DNA from: Allobosea sp. 67-29
GTDB taxonomy: Bacteria > Pseudomonadota > Alphaproteobacteria > Rhizobiales > Beijerinckiaceae
Length of the DNA stretch: 64,000 bases
NCBI RefSeq assembly: GCF_001898115.1
Contig: NZ_MKSQ01000008.1
Coordinates: 19,250-83,249 of the forward strand
Direction: 5' to 3'
Positions 1-10,761 of the stretch are shown in pieces (position 1 is the first letter of the stretch; every line of letters begins with the position of its first letter). The position numbers and the translations under genes were made by a program. Under the pieces are notes generated by a model. It had not been told where the DNA came from, searched no databases, and saw only the letters and a list, made by a program, of their open reading frames with translations.

Positions 1-2014
1 CCTTCATGTGGCGCACGCCGTCCTTGTCGACGAAGCCGTCCTCGAAGCTCTTCTTGGCGTTGTCCCAGGCTCCGCCGCCCGAGGTCATCGAGATCGCCAC
101 GAAGATGCCGGTGACGATCACGCCCATCAGCATGGCGCCGACGGCCGCGAAGGCGTTGTTCTTGCCGGCGATCCAGTAGATCACGAAATAGGTCACGATC
201 GGCGCCAGCACCGGCAGGAGCGAGGGCACCACCATTTCCTTGATCGCGGCCTTCGTCAGCAGGTCGACGGCGCGGGCGTAATCAGGCCGTTCCGTGCCCT
301 CCATGATGCCGGGCTTCTCCTTGAACTGCCGGCGCACTTCCTCGACGACGGAGCCCGCCGCGCGGCCCACCGCCGTCATGGCCATGCCGCCGAAGAGGAA
401 GGGGATCAGGCCGCCGAGCAGCAGCCCGACGACGACGTAGGGGTTGGACAGCGTGAAATCGACCGTCACCCCCTTGAAGTACTGGAAGGTGGTCGACCCC
501 GCCTTGTTGGCTTCGCCGATGAAGAAGTTCAGGTCCGAGGTATAGGCCGCGAAGAGCACGAGAGCGCCGAGGCCGGCCGAGCCGATCGCGTAGCCCTTGG
601 TGATCGCCTTGGTGGTGTTGCCGACGGCGTCGAGCGCATCGGTGGAGTGGCGGACTTCCTTGGGCAGGCCCGCCATCTCGGCGATGCCGCCGGCATTGTC
701 CGTCACCGGGCCGAAGGCGTCGAGCGCGACGACGACGCCAGCCAGCGCCAGCATGGCCGTGGTGGCGATGGCGATGCCGAAGAGGCCGGCAAGGCTGTAG
801 GACACGATGATGCCGGCGATGATGACGATGGTGGGCATCGCGGTCGATTCCAGGGACACCGCGAGGCCCTGGATGACGTTGGTGCCGTGGCCGGTCACCG
901 AGGCCTGGGCGATCGAGACCACCGGACGCTTGCCGGTGCCGGTGTAGTACTCGGTGATGACGACGATGAGCAGCGTCACCGCGAGACCGACCAGCGCGCA
1001 GGCAAAGAGGCCGCCCGAGGTGAAGCCGACGCCCTGCACGGTCTTGAAGGCAGCGGAGAAGCCGCCGAACATCGCATAGTTCACGGCGGCGATCGCGCCG
1101 ACCGAGAGCACGCCGGCCGCGATGAAGCCCTTGTAGAGCGCCCCCATGATCGACTGGTTGGCGCCGAGCTTCACGAAGAAGGTGCCGATGATCGAGGTGA
1201 CGATACAGGCCGCGCCGATCGCCATCGGATAAAGCATCATCGTGCCGAGCACCGGCTGACCGGCGAAGAAGATCGCCGCCAGCACCATCGTCGCGACCAG
1301 CGTCACCGCATAGGTCTCGAACAGGTCGGCCGCCATGCCGGCGCAGTCGCCGACATTGTCGCCGACATTGTCGGCGATGGTCGCGGGGTTGCGCGGATCG
1401 TCCTCCGGGATCCCGGCCTCGACCTTGCCGACAAGGTCGGCGCCCACGTCAGCGCCCTTGGTGAAGATGCCGCCGCCAAGACGGGCGAAGATCGAGATCA
1501 GCGAGGCGCCGAAGCCCAGCGCCACGAGCGAATCGATGACGGTGCGACTGGAGGATTCGAAGCCGAGAGCCGAGGTCAGGACGCCGTAGTAGACCGCGAC
1601 GCCGAGCAAAGCGAGGCCGGCAACGAGCAGGCCGGTGACCGCGCCGGCTTTGAACGCGACGTCGAGGCCCTCGCCCAGCGACTGCATCGCGGCTTGCGCC
1701 GTGCGGACGTTGGCGCGCACCGAGACGTTCATGCCGATGAAACCGGCCGTGCCCGAGAGGACCGCACCGATCAGGAAGCCGATCGCCACCCATTTGCCGA
1801 GCAGCCAGGCGAGCGCGACGAAAAGCACGACGCCGACCATGGAAATGGTGATGTACTGACGCTTGAGATAGGCCTGCGCGCCTTCGGCGACCGCACCGGA
1901 AATCTCCTGCATGCGCTGGTTGCCGGCATCGCGCTTCATCACATCGCCATAGGCCCAGACGCCGTAGGCTATGGAAAGCGCACTCAATATGATGATGAGA
2001 AGCAGAGCTGACAT
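1..2014 (-). CDS. hppA: Membrane-bound proton-pumping pyrophosphatase (K+-independent type), 3' end outside window
   Basis: This protein hydrolyses inorganic pyrophosphate and pumps protons across the inner membrane. The 671 visible codons start at an ATG (2014) and run off the left edge, so roughly the last few dozen residues are missing. The translation is strongly hydrophobic with many membrane segments. It contains the pyrophosphate-binding signature [11 protein letters not shown], followed by the acidic loop [19 protein letters not shown]. The segment [10 protein letters not shown] has Lys at the position that, in this family, marks potassium-independent pumps (potassium-dependent ones have Ala). 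It lies alone behind its own leader, separated from allE by a terminator. Confidence 0.96.
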   Translation of the reverse strand, partial: MSALLLIIILSALSIAYGVWAYGDVMKRDAGNQRMQEISGAVAEGAQAYLKRQYITISMVGVVLFVALAWLLGKWVAIGFLIGAVLSGTAGFIGMNVSVRANVRTAQAAMQSLGEGLDVAFKAGAVTGLLVAGLALLGVAVYYGVLTSALGFESSSRTVIDSLVALGFGASLISIFARLGGGIFTKGADVGADLVGKVEAGIPEDDPRNPATIADNVGDNVGDCAGMAADLFETYAVTLVATMVLAAIFFAGQPVLGTMMLYPMAIGAACIVTSIIGTFFVKLGANQSIMGALYKGFIAAGVLSVGAIAAVNYAMFGGFSAAFKTVQGVGFTSGGLFACALVGLAVTLLIVVITEYYTGTGKRPVVSIAQASVTGHGTNVIQGLAVSLESTAMPTIVIIAGIIVSYSLAGLFGIAIATTAMLALAGVVVALDAFGPVTDNAGGIAEMAGLPKEVRHSTDALDAVGNTTKAITKGYAIGSAGLGALVLFAAYTSDLNFFIGEANKAGSTTFQYFKGVTVDFTLSNPYVVVGLLLGGLIPFLFGGMAMTAVGRAAGSVVEEVRRQFKEKPGIMEGTERPDYARAVDLLTKAAIKEMVVPSLLPVLAPIVTYFVIYWIAGKNNAFAAVGAMLMGVIVTGIFVAISMTSGGGAWDNAKKSFEDGFVDKDGVRHMK

Positions 2015-2045
2015 TCGATTTCCTGACCTTGAGCTTCCAGCCGTG

Positions 2046-2061
2046 GGAGCGTGATCGCTCC
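2046..2061. promoter_or_regulatory. Inverted repeat in the hppA leader
   Basis: GGAGCG-TGAT-CGCTCC is a perfect 6-bp inverted repeat 32 bases upstream of the hppA start codon. It could be an operator or a small RNA hairpin in the leader. There is no further support, and chance occurrence in GC-rich DNA is possible. Confidence 0.2.
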
Positions 2062-2090
2062 TCTTTGCAGCGTTGGACGTCAGGCAGCGA

Positions 2091-2120
2091 AAAAACGGGC
2101 CCCGAAGACTGAAAGGCCCG
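2091..2120 (-). terminator. Rho-independent terminator between allE and hppA
   Basis: Read on the minus strand, CGGGCC and GGCCCG form a 6-bp GC stem around a 13-base loop, followed directly by TTTTTT. It lies about 105 bases past the allE stop, so it should end the allE transcript and isolate hppA, which then needs its own promoter in the remaining 76 bases. Confidence 0.7.
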
Positions 2121-2225
2121 CTCTGCGTCGCCAGTGTCAGGCGAATTTGTGGCAAGTTTCGACGAGGAGCGCAAACGGCTGCGCTTACAAATTTCGTCGA
2201 ATGTCAGCTGCGGCGGCAGGAAGCG

Positions 2226-3026
2226 TCAGAGCGCGATGTCGCGATTGACGTTCTTGTACAGCAGGTAGCACGCATCCTCCTGCCCGGTCGGATAGAACTG
2301 CTGCGGGCAATAGCCGCCCATCCAGATGAAATCCCGCGCCCAGATCTCGTGCCAATCCTCTCCGAGGAGGTAGAGCCCCTGCCCTTCGAGCATGTAGAGC
2401 CCGTGCTCCATCACATGGGTCTCGACCGCCGGAAAGCAGACGCCAGGCTTGAACCACATCAGGTTCATCTCGAAGTCGAACCGCATGTCGCCATAGGGCA
2501 GCAGGAACTGGAAGCCGCGCCCCTCCATCCCGGTGTGATTCGTCATCGGCACGGCATCCTGGTGCGACAGGATCGGCTCGGGCACGGCCAACACGGGAGC
2601 CGTCTCGTAGCGCTTGCGCAGGGCCAGCACCCGGACCGTCTCCGCCGTCTCGTTGCGCAGGCTGAACGGCGTGCCGGGCGGGAGATAGGCGAAGCCACCG
2701 GCGGCGAGCGGCTTCGGCGCATCGCCTGCGAGGCCGAATGACGCCTCGCCCGCCAGCCCATAAAAGAAGTGCTGGATGCCCTCCTCCGCGAACGGGGCCG
2801 CGGTGCCGCCGCCGGGCGCAATCTCGAGCACATATTGGGCGAAGCTCGCGCCGAGCACCGGCGCAGCGAGAATACGCGCGACCGTCGCCTGATACTGCGG
2901 AAGACGGCTGACGAGCACGCCCTCCGGCGGCATGAAGGCGTAGTTCGGGCGCACGATGCCGCGATTGTGGCCGATCGCCCCGGGCGGAACGCGGCCCGTC
3001 GCAGCTGGAAACATGCGTTGGCTCAT
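2226..3026 (-). CDS. allE: (S)-ureidoglycine aminohydrolase, bicupin
   Basis: This enzyme converts (S)-ureidoglycine to (S)-ureidoglycolate and ammonia in purine/allantoin breakdown. The 266 residues form two cupin halves. The first carries GIQHFFYGLAGEASFGL and AYLPPGTPFSLRN. The second carries the Mn-binding core ETHVMEHGLYMLEGQG followed by DFIWMGGYCPQQFY, as in E. coli AllE (YlbA). The ATG at 3026 is preceded by GGGGTGAAG. It is followed by a terminator at 2091-2120. The preceding gene is an MFS transporter 42 bases away, which might move a related substrate, but that is only positional inference. No other allantoin-pathway gene is in the window. Confidence 0.9.
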   Translation of the reverse strand: MSQRMFPAATGRVPPGAIGHNRGIVRPNYAFMPPEGVLVSRLPQYQATVARILAAPVLGASFAQYVLEIAPGGGTAAPFAEEGIQHFFYGLAGEASFGLAGDAPKPLAAGGFAYLPPGTPFSLRNETAETVRVLALRKRYETAPVLAVPEPILSHQDAVPMTNHTGMEGRGFQFLLPYGDMRFDFEMNLMWFKPGVCFPAVETHVMEHGLYMLEGQGLYLLGEDWHEIWARDFIWMGGYCPQQFYPTGQEDACYLLYKNVNRDIAL

Positions 3027-3068
3027 CGCTTCACCCCGTCTCCGTCTCGCCGATATCGACCAGGCCGC

Positions 3069-4277
3069 TCAAGCGGCGGCACGCCTCTGCGTGCGCTGCC
3101 AGAGGACGAGCAACAACGCGACCGCCACCGGCGGAAACACCAGCCAGTTGACGGTCTCCCAGCCACCATGGCTCAGCAGCCCCCCCGACGAGAACGAGGC
3201 GATGGCAACCGAGCCGAAGACCAGGAAGTCGTTGGCAGCCTGCACCTTCACCCGTTCCTCCGGCCGGTAGCAATCCGTCACCAGAGCGGTCGCTCCGATG
3301 AAGCCGAGATTCCAGCCCAGGCCGAGCAGCACGAGCGCGAGCCAGAAATGCCCGACGCTCAACCCTGTCAGGCCGGTGATCGCTGCCAGCGCCGTCAGCG
3401 CCAGCCCTGTGATCGTGATCGTCTCCTTGCCGAAGCGCTCGATCAGCTTGCCGGTGAAGAAACTCGGCCCGTACATCGCCAGCACATGCCACTGGATGCC
3501 GAGGGCGGCATCGCCGACCGAATGGCCGCAGGCGACCATGGCCATCGGCGCAGCCGTCATCACGAAGCTCATCAGCCCATAGGCGACGAGCGCGGCGATC
3601 ACCGAGGCGATGAACTTCGGCTGGCGCACGATCTGGCCGAGCGGGCGGCCGAGATCGTTGCGCACGGCCTTCACCGGCGGCGCATGGAGCTGCGACACGA
3701 TGCAGATCGCCAGCAGGGCGAGCGCGCCCTGAGCCAGGAAGCTCGCGGCGAAAGGCGCAGCGGGCGTCAAATCCCGGGTCCAGTACACCGACTGGGGGCC
3801 GATCACGCCCGCCGCCAGCCCGCCGAGCATGACCCAGGAGATCGCGCGCGGCCGGAAGCCCGGGCTCGCCGTGTCGGCAGCGGCAAAGCGATAGCTCTGG
3901 ACGAACGAGCCGTAGAGCCCGCAGACGAAGGTCCCGAGGCAGAACAGCCAGAAGTGCCGGGAAACGACGCCGCCCGCCGCGAGGCTCGCCCCCGTCGCAC
4001 CGACCAGGGCGCCGATGAGATAGCCGCCACGCCGGCCCAGACGGCGCATCAGCATGGCGGCCGGGATGACGCCGGCCGCGATACCGAGCTGCAGCAGGCT
4101 GACCGGCACGGTCGCGAACGTCTTGTCGGAGGCGAGCTGCGCGCCGACTAGGCCACCGAGTGAGACGACGATCGCCGGGTTGGCGCCGCCGAGCGCCTGC
4201 GCACCGGACAAGATGAGCGCATTGCGCTTCGCGAGCCTGTCGCCCTCGGCGACCGGGACATGCTGGTTCATCGCCAC
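3069..4277 (-). CDS. MFS transporter, substrate unknown
   Basis: This is a 402-residue, probably 12-helix transporter of the inner membrane. It shows a motif-A-like loop (MRRLGRRGGYLIGALVG) after helix 2 and a similar KLIERFGKETITITG loop in the second half, the usual repeat of major facilitator proteins. The first codon is GTG at 4277; an ATG two codons later (4271) is an equally plausible start, and neither has a strong ribosome site. It sits 30 bases after thiL and 42 bases before allE, all on one strand, so it may be the tail of the thiL transcript or the head of the allE unit. I cannot assign a substrate. Confidence 0.85.
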   Translation of the reverse strand: MAMNQHVPVAEGDRLAKRNALILSGAQALGGANPAIVVSLGGLVGAQLASDKTFATVPVSLLQLGIAAGVIPAAMLMRRLGRRGGYLIGALVGATGASLAAGGVVSRHFWLFCLGTFVCGLYGSFVQSYRFAAADTASPGFRPRAISWVMLGGLAAGVIGPQSVYWTRDLTPAAPFAASFLAQGALALLAICIVSQLHAPPVKAVRNDLGRPLGQIVRQPKFIASVIAALVAYGLMSFVMTAAPMAMVACGHSVGDAALGIQWHVLAMYGPSFFTGKLIERFGKETITITGLALTALAAITGLTGLSVGHFWLALVLLGLGWNLGFIGATALVTDCYRPEERVKVQAANDFLVFGSVAIASFSSGGLLSHGGWETVNWLVFPPVAVALLLVLWQRTQRRAAA

Positions 4278-4307
4278 GCCGTTCTGCGGCGCCGCAAGGG
4301 CCCGCTT

Positions 4308-5306
4308 TCAGAAATGAGAAAAGGAGCCGTGCGCGAAGACCTGCGCACCGCCCTCCCCGATGTAATGCACAGCGCCCGCCTCCGGGAGAATCCGACCGAT
4401 GGGCGTCAGCGGAACACCCCGCTCCGCAGCCGCGGAAACCAGAGCAAGATGTTCTCCTTCCGGCGCCGTGCAGAGAATTTCGTAGTCGTCTCCCCCGGTC
4501 CAGGCCAGTTCCGCCAGCGCAGGATCGGCCATGAGCGCGGCGCGGGCCGGGGCGGAAAGCGGGACGACATCGAGGTCGATCTCGGCACCGACGCCGGATG
4601 CCTTCACAAGCTTGGCCAGATCGCCGATCAAGCCGTCGGAGATGTCCATGGCGGCGCTGGCGTGACGCTGGAGAATGTCCGCGAGCGCCGTCCGGGGCTG
4701 CGGATGCAGGTAGCGACCGGCCAGGAAACCGCGCTGCTCCTCGTCGAGCACGGCGACCCAGCCGGGCTTGCCCGGGCCGTGAACCTTCAGACCGAGCGCG
4801 CCATCGCCGATGGCGCCGGAGACGAGAACGACATCGCCCGGCTTCGCGCCGGAGCGACGGACCATGCGACCGGCCGGAACGGTGCCGAGGGCCGTGATCG
4901 AAAGAGTGAGCGGGCCAGCGGTCGAGACGGTGTCACCACCGATCAGCGGGCAGCCGGCCTGTCCGGCCAGCTTGCCGAGGCCCGCGGCGAAATCCTTCAG
5001 CCAGTCCTCGGTCCAGTCGCGCGGCAGCGCGAGGGTCAGGACGAAGCCCTCCGGCTTTGCCCCTTTGGCGGCGAGGTCCGAGAGATTGACGGCGAGCGCC
5101 TTCCAGCCGATCGCGGCCGGCGGATCGTCGGGGAAGAAATGCACGCCGGCGACCAGCGCATCGGCGGTCACGACGACCTCGTAGCCGCGCCCCGGCCGCA
5201 GCAGGCCGGCATCGTCGAGAAGGCCGAGGCCGCCGGGACCGGCGAGCGGCGCGAAATAGCGCTCGATCAGCTCGAATTCGCCGGGGCGGGAGTTCTGGCT
5301 GTTCAT
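4308..5306 (-). CDS. thiL: Thiamine-monophosphate kinase
   Basis: ThiL phosphorylates thiamine monophosphate to the active cofactor thiamine diphosphate using ATP. The 332 residues match the family from the N-terminal GEFELIERYFAPL through the Mg/ATP-binding DDAGLL and the DALVAGVHFFPDD segment. They continue with WKALAVNLSDLAAKGA, LIGGDTVSTAGPL, and the C-terminal AMDISDGLIGDLAKL and WTGGDDYEIL motifs. The ATG at 5306 follows the strong ribosome site GGGGGG. It lies downstream of nusB, as often in proteobacteria, but a 179-base gap with a large hairpin separates the two. Confidence 0.95.
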   Translation of the reverse strand: MNSQNSRPGEFELIERYFAPLAGPGGLGLLDDAGLLRPGRGYEVVVTADALVAGVHFFPDDPPAAIGWKALAVNLSDLAAKGAKPEGFVLTLALPRDWTEDWLKDFAAGLGKLAGQAGCPLIGGDTVSTAGPLTLSITALGTVPAGRMVRRSGAKPGDVVLVSGAIGDGALGLKVHGPGKPGWVAVLDEEQRGFLAGRYLHPQPRTALADILQRHASAAMDISDGLIGDLAKLVKASGVGAEIDLDVVPLSAPARAALMADPALAELAWTGGDDYEILCTAPEGEHLALVSAAAERGVPLTPIGRILPEAGAVHYIGEGGAQVFAHGSFSHF

Positions 5307-5331
5307 GATCCCCCCAAGCCGCTAGCCTTTT

Positions 5332-5363
5332 CTGCGCGGCCCTGATCCAGGGGAGCCGCGCAG
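5332..5363 (-). promoter_or_regulatory. Long GC hairpin in the thiL leader
   Basis: CTGCGCGGC and GCCGCGCAG form a 9-bp perfect stem. Inside it CCTG-ATC-CAGG adds 4 more pairs with a short bulge. The structure lies 25 bases upstream of the thiL start, in the gap after nusB. It has no following T-run on either strand. It could be an RNA stabiliser, a weak terminator or a translation-control element. I found no thiamine-riboswitch core such as CTGAGA next to it. Confidence 0.4.
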
Positions 5364-5485
5364 CGGCGTCTCGAAGGATGCTCCAGAACGCAAATCCGGA
5401 GCAATCTGGAACACCCTTCAAGATGCAGCCTTTGACTGCTCCTCAGGATGAGGGCTCGAATGTCCGAGCCTTTCATCATGTCGGG

Positions 5486-5953
5486 CTACGCGGCCGGGGC
5501 GTCGAACTCGTCGGCGCGGAACTCGCGGGCCATGCGGTCGAGAACAGCGTTGACCATGCCGATCTCCTCGCCATCGTAGAAGGCGCGGGCGACGGCAACA
5601 TACTCGGAAATCACGGCGCGGGCCGGCACGTCCTTGCGGAAGGCGAGTTCGTAGGCGCCGGCACGCAGGATCGCGCGCACCACCGCCTCGACACGCTTCA
5701 GCGGCCAGCCCTTGGCGAGCAGATCGTCGACAGTGCGGTCGACCAGCCGCTGCTCGCGCACGACACCGCCGAGCAGATCGCGGAAGAAGGCGATCTCCGC
5801 CTTCGGCAATTCGATCTCCTCGACTTCCTTGCCGATCCAGAAGGCCTCGAACTCGGCCATGGCCTCGATCACGCCACGGCCGCCGATCTCCATCTCGTAG
5901 AGCGCCTGAACCACCGAAAGGCGAGCGCCGCGCCGCATTTCGGCCCGGCTCAT
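5486..5953 (-). CDS. nusB: Transcription antitermination factor NusB
   Basis: NusB binds boxA RNA with NusE (S10) and supports antitermination on ribosomal RNA operons. The 155-residue protein is all-helical, with the family N-terminus [19 protein letters not shown] and the C-terminal block [29 protein letters not shown]. Its ATG overlaps the ribH stop codon (ATGA), so the two are translationally coupled. The order ribH-nusB-thiL is a common proteobacterial arrangement. Confidence 0.96.
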   Translation of the reverse strand: MSRAEMRRGARLSVVQALYEMEIGGRGVIEAMAEFEAFWIGKEVEEIELPKAEIAFFRDLLGGVVREQRLVDRTVDDLLAKGWPLKRVEAVVRAILRAGAYELAFRKDVPARAVISEYVAVARAFYDGEEIGMVNAVLDRMAREFRADEFDAPAA

Positions 5954-6465
5954 TCCGGTTGCTCCGTCTCGACCAGCGAGCGCTTGTAGCGCAACACAGC
6001 CAGAGCGGCCTCGGCGGCGCCGCCGCCCTTGTCCATTTCGGAGCGGTTGGCGCGGGCCCAGGCCTGAGCCTCGTTCTCGACGGTCAGAATGCCGTTGCCG
6101 AGCGGCAGGGCGAAGGCGACCGACAGGTCCATCAGCGCGCGCGAGCTCTCGCCGGCGACGATGTCGTAATGTCCAGTCTCGCCGCGGATGACGGTGCCGA
6201 GCGCGACGACGGCCTCGTAAGGATCGACCGACTCGTCGGCGGCGCGCAGACCGATGACGATGGCGGAGGGAATCTCCAGCGCACCGGGAACGGTGACGAC
6301 ATCAACACGGCAGCCGGCCTTTTCGAGCACGGCGGTCGCGCCCGCGAGGAGCTCGTCGGCAAGCTTGTCGTAGAAGCGCGCCTCGACCACGAGAACGCGG
6401 GCGCCGTCGATCTCGACGGCAGGAGTTGCGGCCTTGTCGACCGAGGTCTGCCGGGGTCCGGCCAT
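5950..6465 (-). CDS. ribH: 6,7-dimethyl-8-ribityllumazine synthase
   Basis: RibH condenses 5-amino-6-ribitylamino-uracil with dihydroxybutanone phosphate to give the riboflavin precursor lumazine. I place the start at ATG 6465 (MAGPRQTS), behind AAGGACAGAAG; the frame stays open upstream but without family similarity. The 171 residues include [15 protein letters not shown], the substrate loop [10 protein letters not shown], the [25 protein letters not shown] core and the [18 protein letters not shown] tail. It overlaps nusB by 4 bases and lies 34 bases after ribE. Confidence 0.95.
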   Translation of the reverse strand: MAGPRQTSVDKAATPAVEIDGARVLVVEARFYDKLADELLAGATAVLEKAGCRVDVVTVPGALEIPSAIVIGLRAADESVDPYEAVVALGTVIRGETGHYDIVAGESSRALMDLSVAFALPLGNGILTVENEAQAWARANRSEMDKGGGAAEAALAVLRYKRSLVETEQPE

Positions 6466-6499
6466 TTCTTCTGTCCTTCTTGGAATGTGAGCAGGCTCG

Positions 6500-7147
6500 T
6501 TACCCCTGCGGGCGCGCCTCCGCAAGCCGCGCGGCATACCGTGCCATCAGATCGACCTCGACATGAACGGGGTCGCCCTCCCTGCGCTGACCCCAGGTGG
6601 TGACCGCGAAGGAATGCGGGATCAGCAGCACCGTGAAGACATCGTCCTCGACCGTGTTGACCGTGAGCGAGGTACCGTCGAGGCTGATCGAGCCCTTCGC
6701 GGCGATGAAGCGGGCAAGCCCCTGCGGGGCGCGGATGTGGAAGCGGGCGGTCGCACCCCAGGGCTCGTCCGGATCGGGCTCGATCGCCTCGATCTTGAGG
6801 ATGCGCCCGACGCCGTCGACATGGCCGGTGACGAGATGCCCGCCGAGTTCCTCGCCGACCTTGAGCGAGCGTTCCAGATTGATCCTGGTGCCGGGCTCCC
6901 ATTCGCCGACCAGCGTCTTGGCCAGCGTCTCGGCGGCAGCCTCGACCTGGAAGACGCAGCCGGATTCGCCATCCGCGCGCGGGCGCAGGGCGGTCACCGT
7001 GAGACAGACGCCGGCGCAGGCGATGGAGGCTCCGATGGCGATGCCTTCCGCCTCATAGGGGCAGGCGATGGCGAGGCGCTTCAGGTTCGGCCCCTTGCGC
7101 TCGGACTCGACGACCTCGCCGATGGCGGTGACGATCCCGGTGAACAT
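6500..7147 (-). CDS. ribE: Riboflavin synthase alpha chain
   Basis: This enzyme dismutates two lumazine molecules into riboflavin and a pyrimidine. It has two homologous lumazine-binding halves. The N-terminal half opens with [12 protein letters not shown] and contains [10 protein letters not shown]. The second half contains [14 protein letters not shown] and [26 protein letters not shown]. At 215 residues it has the usual length. Its ATG overlaps the last base of the ribD stop codon, which implies coupled translation. It is called ribC in some nomenclatures. Confidence 0.96.
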   Translation of the reverse strand: MFTGIVTAIGEVVESERKGPNLKRLAIACPYEAEGIAIGASIACAGVCLTVTALRPRADGESGCVFQVEAAAETLAKTLVGEWEPGTRINLERSLKVGEELGGHLVTGHVDGVGRILKIEAIEPDPDEPWGATARFHIRAPQGLARFIAAKGSISLDGTSLTVNTVEDDVFTVLLIPHSFAVTTWGQRREGDPVHVEVDLMARYAARLAEARPQG

Positions 7148-8283
7148 CAGCCTCTCCTCACGAAATGCTCGAAACGGTCGCCGCCGATCAGCTCGGTCCC
7201 GGCGAGGCGGTAAAGATCGGGGTCGGCCAGCAATCCCGCAAGGCCGGGGCGCAGGGCGACGATGCCGGGTTCGCCCAGCGCCTTTGGCGAGGTCGAGACG
7301 ACGACCTCGTCGGCAAGCCCGGCCAAAGCGAGCTTCTCGCCGATGCGCGGACCGCCTTCCGAGAAGACGCGCGTGATACCGCGCGCGCCAAGCAGGGTGA
7401 GCGCCTCGTGCAGGTCGAGATGGCCGTCCGGCGCGGCCCCGACACGCATGACCTCGACGCCGGCCGCGACCAGCGCCGCCTCGGGCTCGACCGGCGCCGT
7501 CTCGGCGGCGATGACCCAGACAGGCACTTCACGCGCGGTGCGAGCCAGCTTCGAGGCCAGCGGCAATTTGAGATACGAGTCGAGAATGACCCGTACCGGC
7601 GAGCGATCGGCCATGCCCGGCAGACGCACCGTCAGCTGCGGGTCGTCCGAGAGCACGGAACCGACACCGAGCATGATCGCGTCGTGATGCGCCCGCTGGA
7701 GATGCACCCAGGCGCTCGCTGCCGGAGACGAGACGGCGATGGGCGTGGCCCCCGCTCCGCCGGCGTAGCCATCGGCCGTCCGAGCGATCTTGAAGGTCAC
7801 CATCGGCCGCCCCTGCGTCACCCGCAGGACATGGCCGCAATGGGCGCGTTGCGCCTGATCCTCCAACACGCCGGTGACGACCTCGATGCCCGCGGTGCGC
7901 AGCAGCGCATGGCCGAGCCCGGCGATGAAGGGGTTGGGATCCGCCATCGCCGAAACCACGCGCTTCACGCCGGACAGAATGGTGTGCTCGACGCAGGGGA
8001 TGCCTCCCCGCAAGGAACGATGCGAGCAGGGTTCGAGCGTGACATAGAGCGTACCGCCCATTGCCGCGGCGCCGGCGCCGGCGCGGGCGAAGGCGAGCGC
8101 CTCGCCATGCGGGCGTCCCCCGGCCTGGGTCAGGCCGCGGGCCACCACGACCGGCCCATCGGGCGAGTCCTGGGTGACGATGGCGCCGACCGAGGGGTTG
8201 GGCCAGGTTCGGCCGAGATTGCGCGCGCCGAGGTCAAGCGCCTGTGCCATGAAGGCGCGGTCGACCGCATCCCGGTCAGTCAT
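7147..8283 (-). CDS. ribD: Bifunctional riboflavin deaminase/reductase RibD
   Basis: RibD performs the second and third steps of riboflavin synthesis: deamination of the pyrimidine and reduction of its ribosyl side chain. I start it at ATG 8283 ([12 protein letters not shown]), giving 378 residues; the open frame extends 40 codons further up, but over nrdR. The deaminase half (to about 145) has the zinc motif H-x-E (PHGEALAF) and [13 protein letters not shown], whose Cys spacing is two residues longer than the E. coli form. The reductase half has [31 protein letters not shown] and a C-terminal [12 protein letters not shown]. It overlaps nrdR by 8 bases and ribE by 1. Confidence 0.95.
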   Translation of the reverse strand: MTDRDAVDRAFMAQALDLGARNLGRTWPNPSVGAIVTQDSPDGPVVVARGLTQAGGRPHGEALAFARAGAGAAAMGGTLYVTLEPCSHRSLRGGIPCVEHTILSGVKRVVSAMADPNPFIAGLGHALLRTAGIEVVTGVLEDQAQRAHCGHVLRVTQGRPMVTFKIARTADGYAGGAGATPIAVSSPAASAWVHLQRAHHDAIMLGVGSVLSDDPQLTVRLPGMADRSPVRVILDSYLKLPLASKLARTAREVPVWVIAAETAPVEPEAALVAAGVEVMRVGAAPDGHLDLHEALTLLGARGITRVFSEGGPRIGEKLALAGLADEVVVSTSPKALGEPGIVALRPGLAGLLADPDLYRLAGTELIGGDRFEHFVRRG

Positions 8284-8773
8284 CAGCGCGGGGCAGCGGG
8301 GCGGAAGCGCCCTCCTCCTCTTCGATGGTACCGAGCTGGCCGAGCAGTTCCTCGAAATCCTTGGCCTCGCGGAAGTTCTTGTAGACCGAGGCGAAGCGGA
8401 CATAGGCCACGTCGTCGAGCCCCTTGAGGCCCTCCATCACCAACTCGCCGATGGTCGAGCTCGGAATCTCGGCCTCGCCGGAGCTTTCGAGCTGACGCAC
8501 GATGCCGTTGACCATGCGCTCGATGCGCTCGGGGGTGACGGCGCGCTTGCGCAGCGCATGCGCGATCGAGGTCTCCAGCTTGTCGCGATCGAACGGCGCG
8601 CGGCGGCCCGAGCGCTTCACGACCGTAAGCTCGCGCAATTGCACGCGCTCGAAGGTGGTGAAGCGGCCACCGCAATCCGGGCAGACGCGGCGGCGGCGGA
8701 TCGAGGCGTGATCGTCGGTGGGACGGGAGTCCTTCACCTGCGTGTCGAGGGAGCCGCAATAGGGACAGCGCAT
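8276..8773 (-). CDS. nrdR: Transcriptional repressor NrdR
   Basis: NrdR represses ribonucleotide reductase genes in response to nucleotide binding. The N-terminal zinc ribbon has CPYC at residues 3-6 and CPDC at 31-34. It is followed by an ATP-cone domain beginning [20 protein letters not shown]. The protein has 165 residues with an acidic tail (EEEEG). It lies 40 bases after glyA and overlaps ribD, the glyA-nrdR-rib order known in many alphaproteobacteria. No NrdR-regulated reductase gene is in the window. Confidence 0.96.
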   Translation of the reverse strand: MRCPYCGSLDTQVKDSRPTDDHASIRRRRVCPDCGGRFTTFERVQLRELTVVKRSGRRAPFDRDKLETSIAHALRKRAVTPERIERMVNGIVRQLESSGEAEIPSSTIGELVMEGLKGLDDVAYVRFASVYKNFREAKDFEELLGQLGTIEEEEGASAPLPRADD

Positions 8774-8813
8774 TTTTACTCGCCAGCCTTTCTCAGTGCC
8801 CCTTCGAGATGCT

Positions 8814-10112
<1,299 letters not shown>

Positions 10113-10228
10113 GTCCGGCTCCTGAGATTCGGCGGCCGGCCAAGGGGCCGGGCCTGTCGCGGCGTCCCTATCATGCGGCGGGGGGCTGTCCAAGCGATAG
10201 ATGGTCACCTGCGACGCCACGGGAGCGG

Positions 10229-10693
10229 TCAGCCTGCACGCCCGCGCCGTCCAGGGGCCAACTGTCTGTCTGATTGCCCGCTGGACGGACGATAGATCAA
10301 AGGCCGGCGAGCCGAGGACTTCAGCAGCGCGCGAAAACTCGGGCATTCGAGATGGCTCGGAGCCCGGCAATCGGCGACATGCCGCAATGCGTCACGCAAC
10401 GTCCTCAATCCGAGGATCTGCCGCTGCAGCTCATCCGCCTTTGCGTGCAACTGCTCGCGCGGAATATCGGGCCGCCCGTCGCTGCCGAACATGCCGGCGA
10501 TCTCGCCGAGCGAGAAGCCTGCCGCCTTGCCCAAGCCGATCAGCGACAGCCTGAGCAGGACGTCGCCGTCATATTGCCGGCGCAGGCCCCGCCGGCCTTC
10601 CGACCGGATCAGCTCGACCTCCTCGTAATAGCGCAGCGTCGAAGGCGGCACACCAGTGCGCCGCGCGATCTCTCCGATATCCAGTAGCGACAT
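10229..10693 (-). CDS. MerR-family transcriptional regulator with C-terminal Cys pair
   Basis: This is a 154-residue one-component regulator. The N-terminal helix-turn-helix (residues 4-70) reads [21 protein letters not shown], typical of MerR proteins. A dimer helix follows, and then the tail [16 protein letters not shown] with Cys109 and Cys117. This region is where SoxR carries its four iron-sulfur cysteines, but only two are here. I chose ATG 10693 because the HTH begins right after it and GAGG stands 7 bases before it. It diverges from an MFS gene across a SoxR-box-like promoter at 10696-10726, which it probably controls. The inducer is unknown; metal, thiol stress or a drug are all possible. 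Confidence 0.88.
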   Translation of the reverse strand: MSLLDIGEIARRTGVPPSTLRYYEEVELIRSEGRRGLRRQYDGDVLLRLSLIGLGKAAGFSLGEIAGMFGSDGRPDIPREQLHAKADELQRQILGLRTLRDALRHVADCRAPSHLECPSFRALLKSSARRPLIYRPSSGQSDRQLAPGRRGRAG

Positions 10694-10695
10694 GC

Positions 10696-10726
10696 TTGAC
10701 CTCAAGTTGACTTGAATTCGTAGAGT
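10696..10726 (+). promoter_or_regulatory. MerR-type promoter with SoxR-box-like operator
   Basis: The -35 element TTGACC (10696-10701) and -10-like TAGAGT (10721-10726) are separated by 19 bases, the over-long spacer characteristic of MerR-activated promoters. The spacer holds the dyad TCAAGT-TG-ACTTGA (10702-10715), nearly identical to the centre of the E. coli SoxR box. It points at the MFS gene. The opposite half-site doubles as the ribosome site of the merR gene, which implies autoregulation. Confidence 0.75.
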
Positions 10727-10761
10727 CCTCCGAACCTGCGATCCCGACAAGAGGAAAAATA

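Noticed and set aside
8..2011. Long plus-strand open frame opposite hppA (667 codons, His/Asp/Arg-rich)
   Set aside because: It is the antisense shadow of the pyrophosphatase gene; the composition is that of reversed membrane-protein codons and no family is recognisable.
2769..4151. Plus-strand open frame of 460 codons opposite the MFS and allE genes
   Set aside because: It is antisense to two well-supported genes and has no coherent domains.
5307..5485. Possible thiamine (TPP) riboswitch in the nusB-thiL gap
   Set aside because: I found neither the CTGAGA nor the ACC-TGA core elements expected for that riboswitch.
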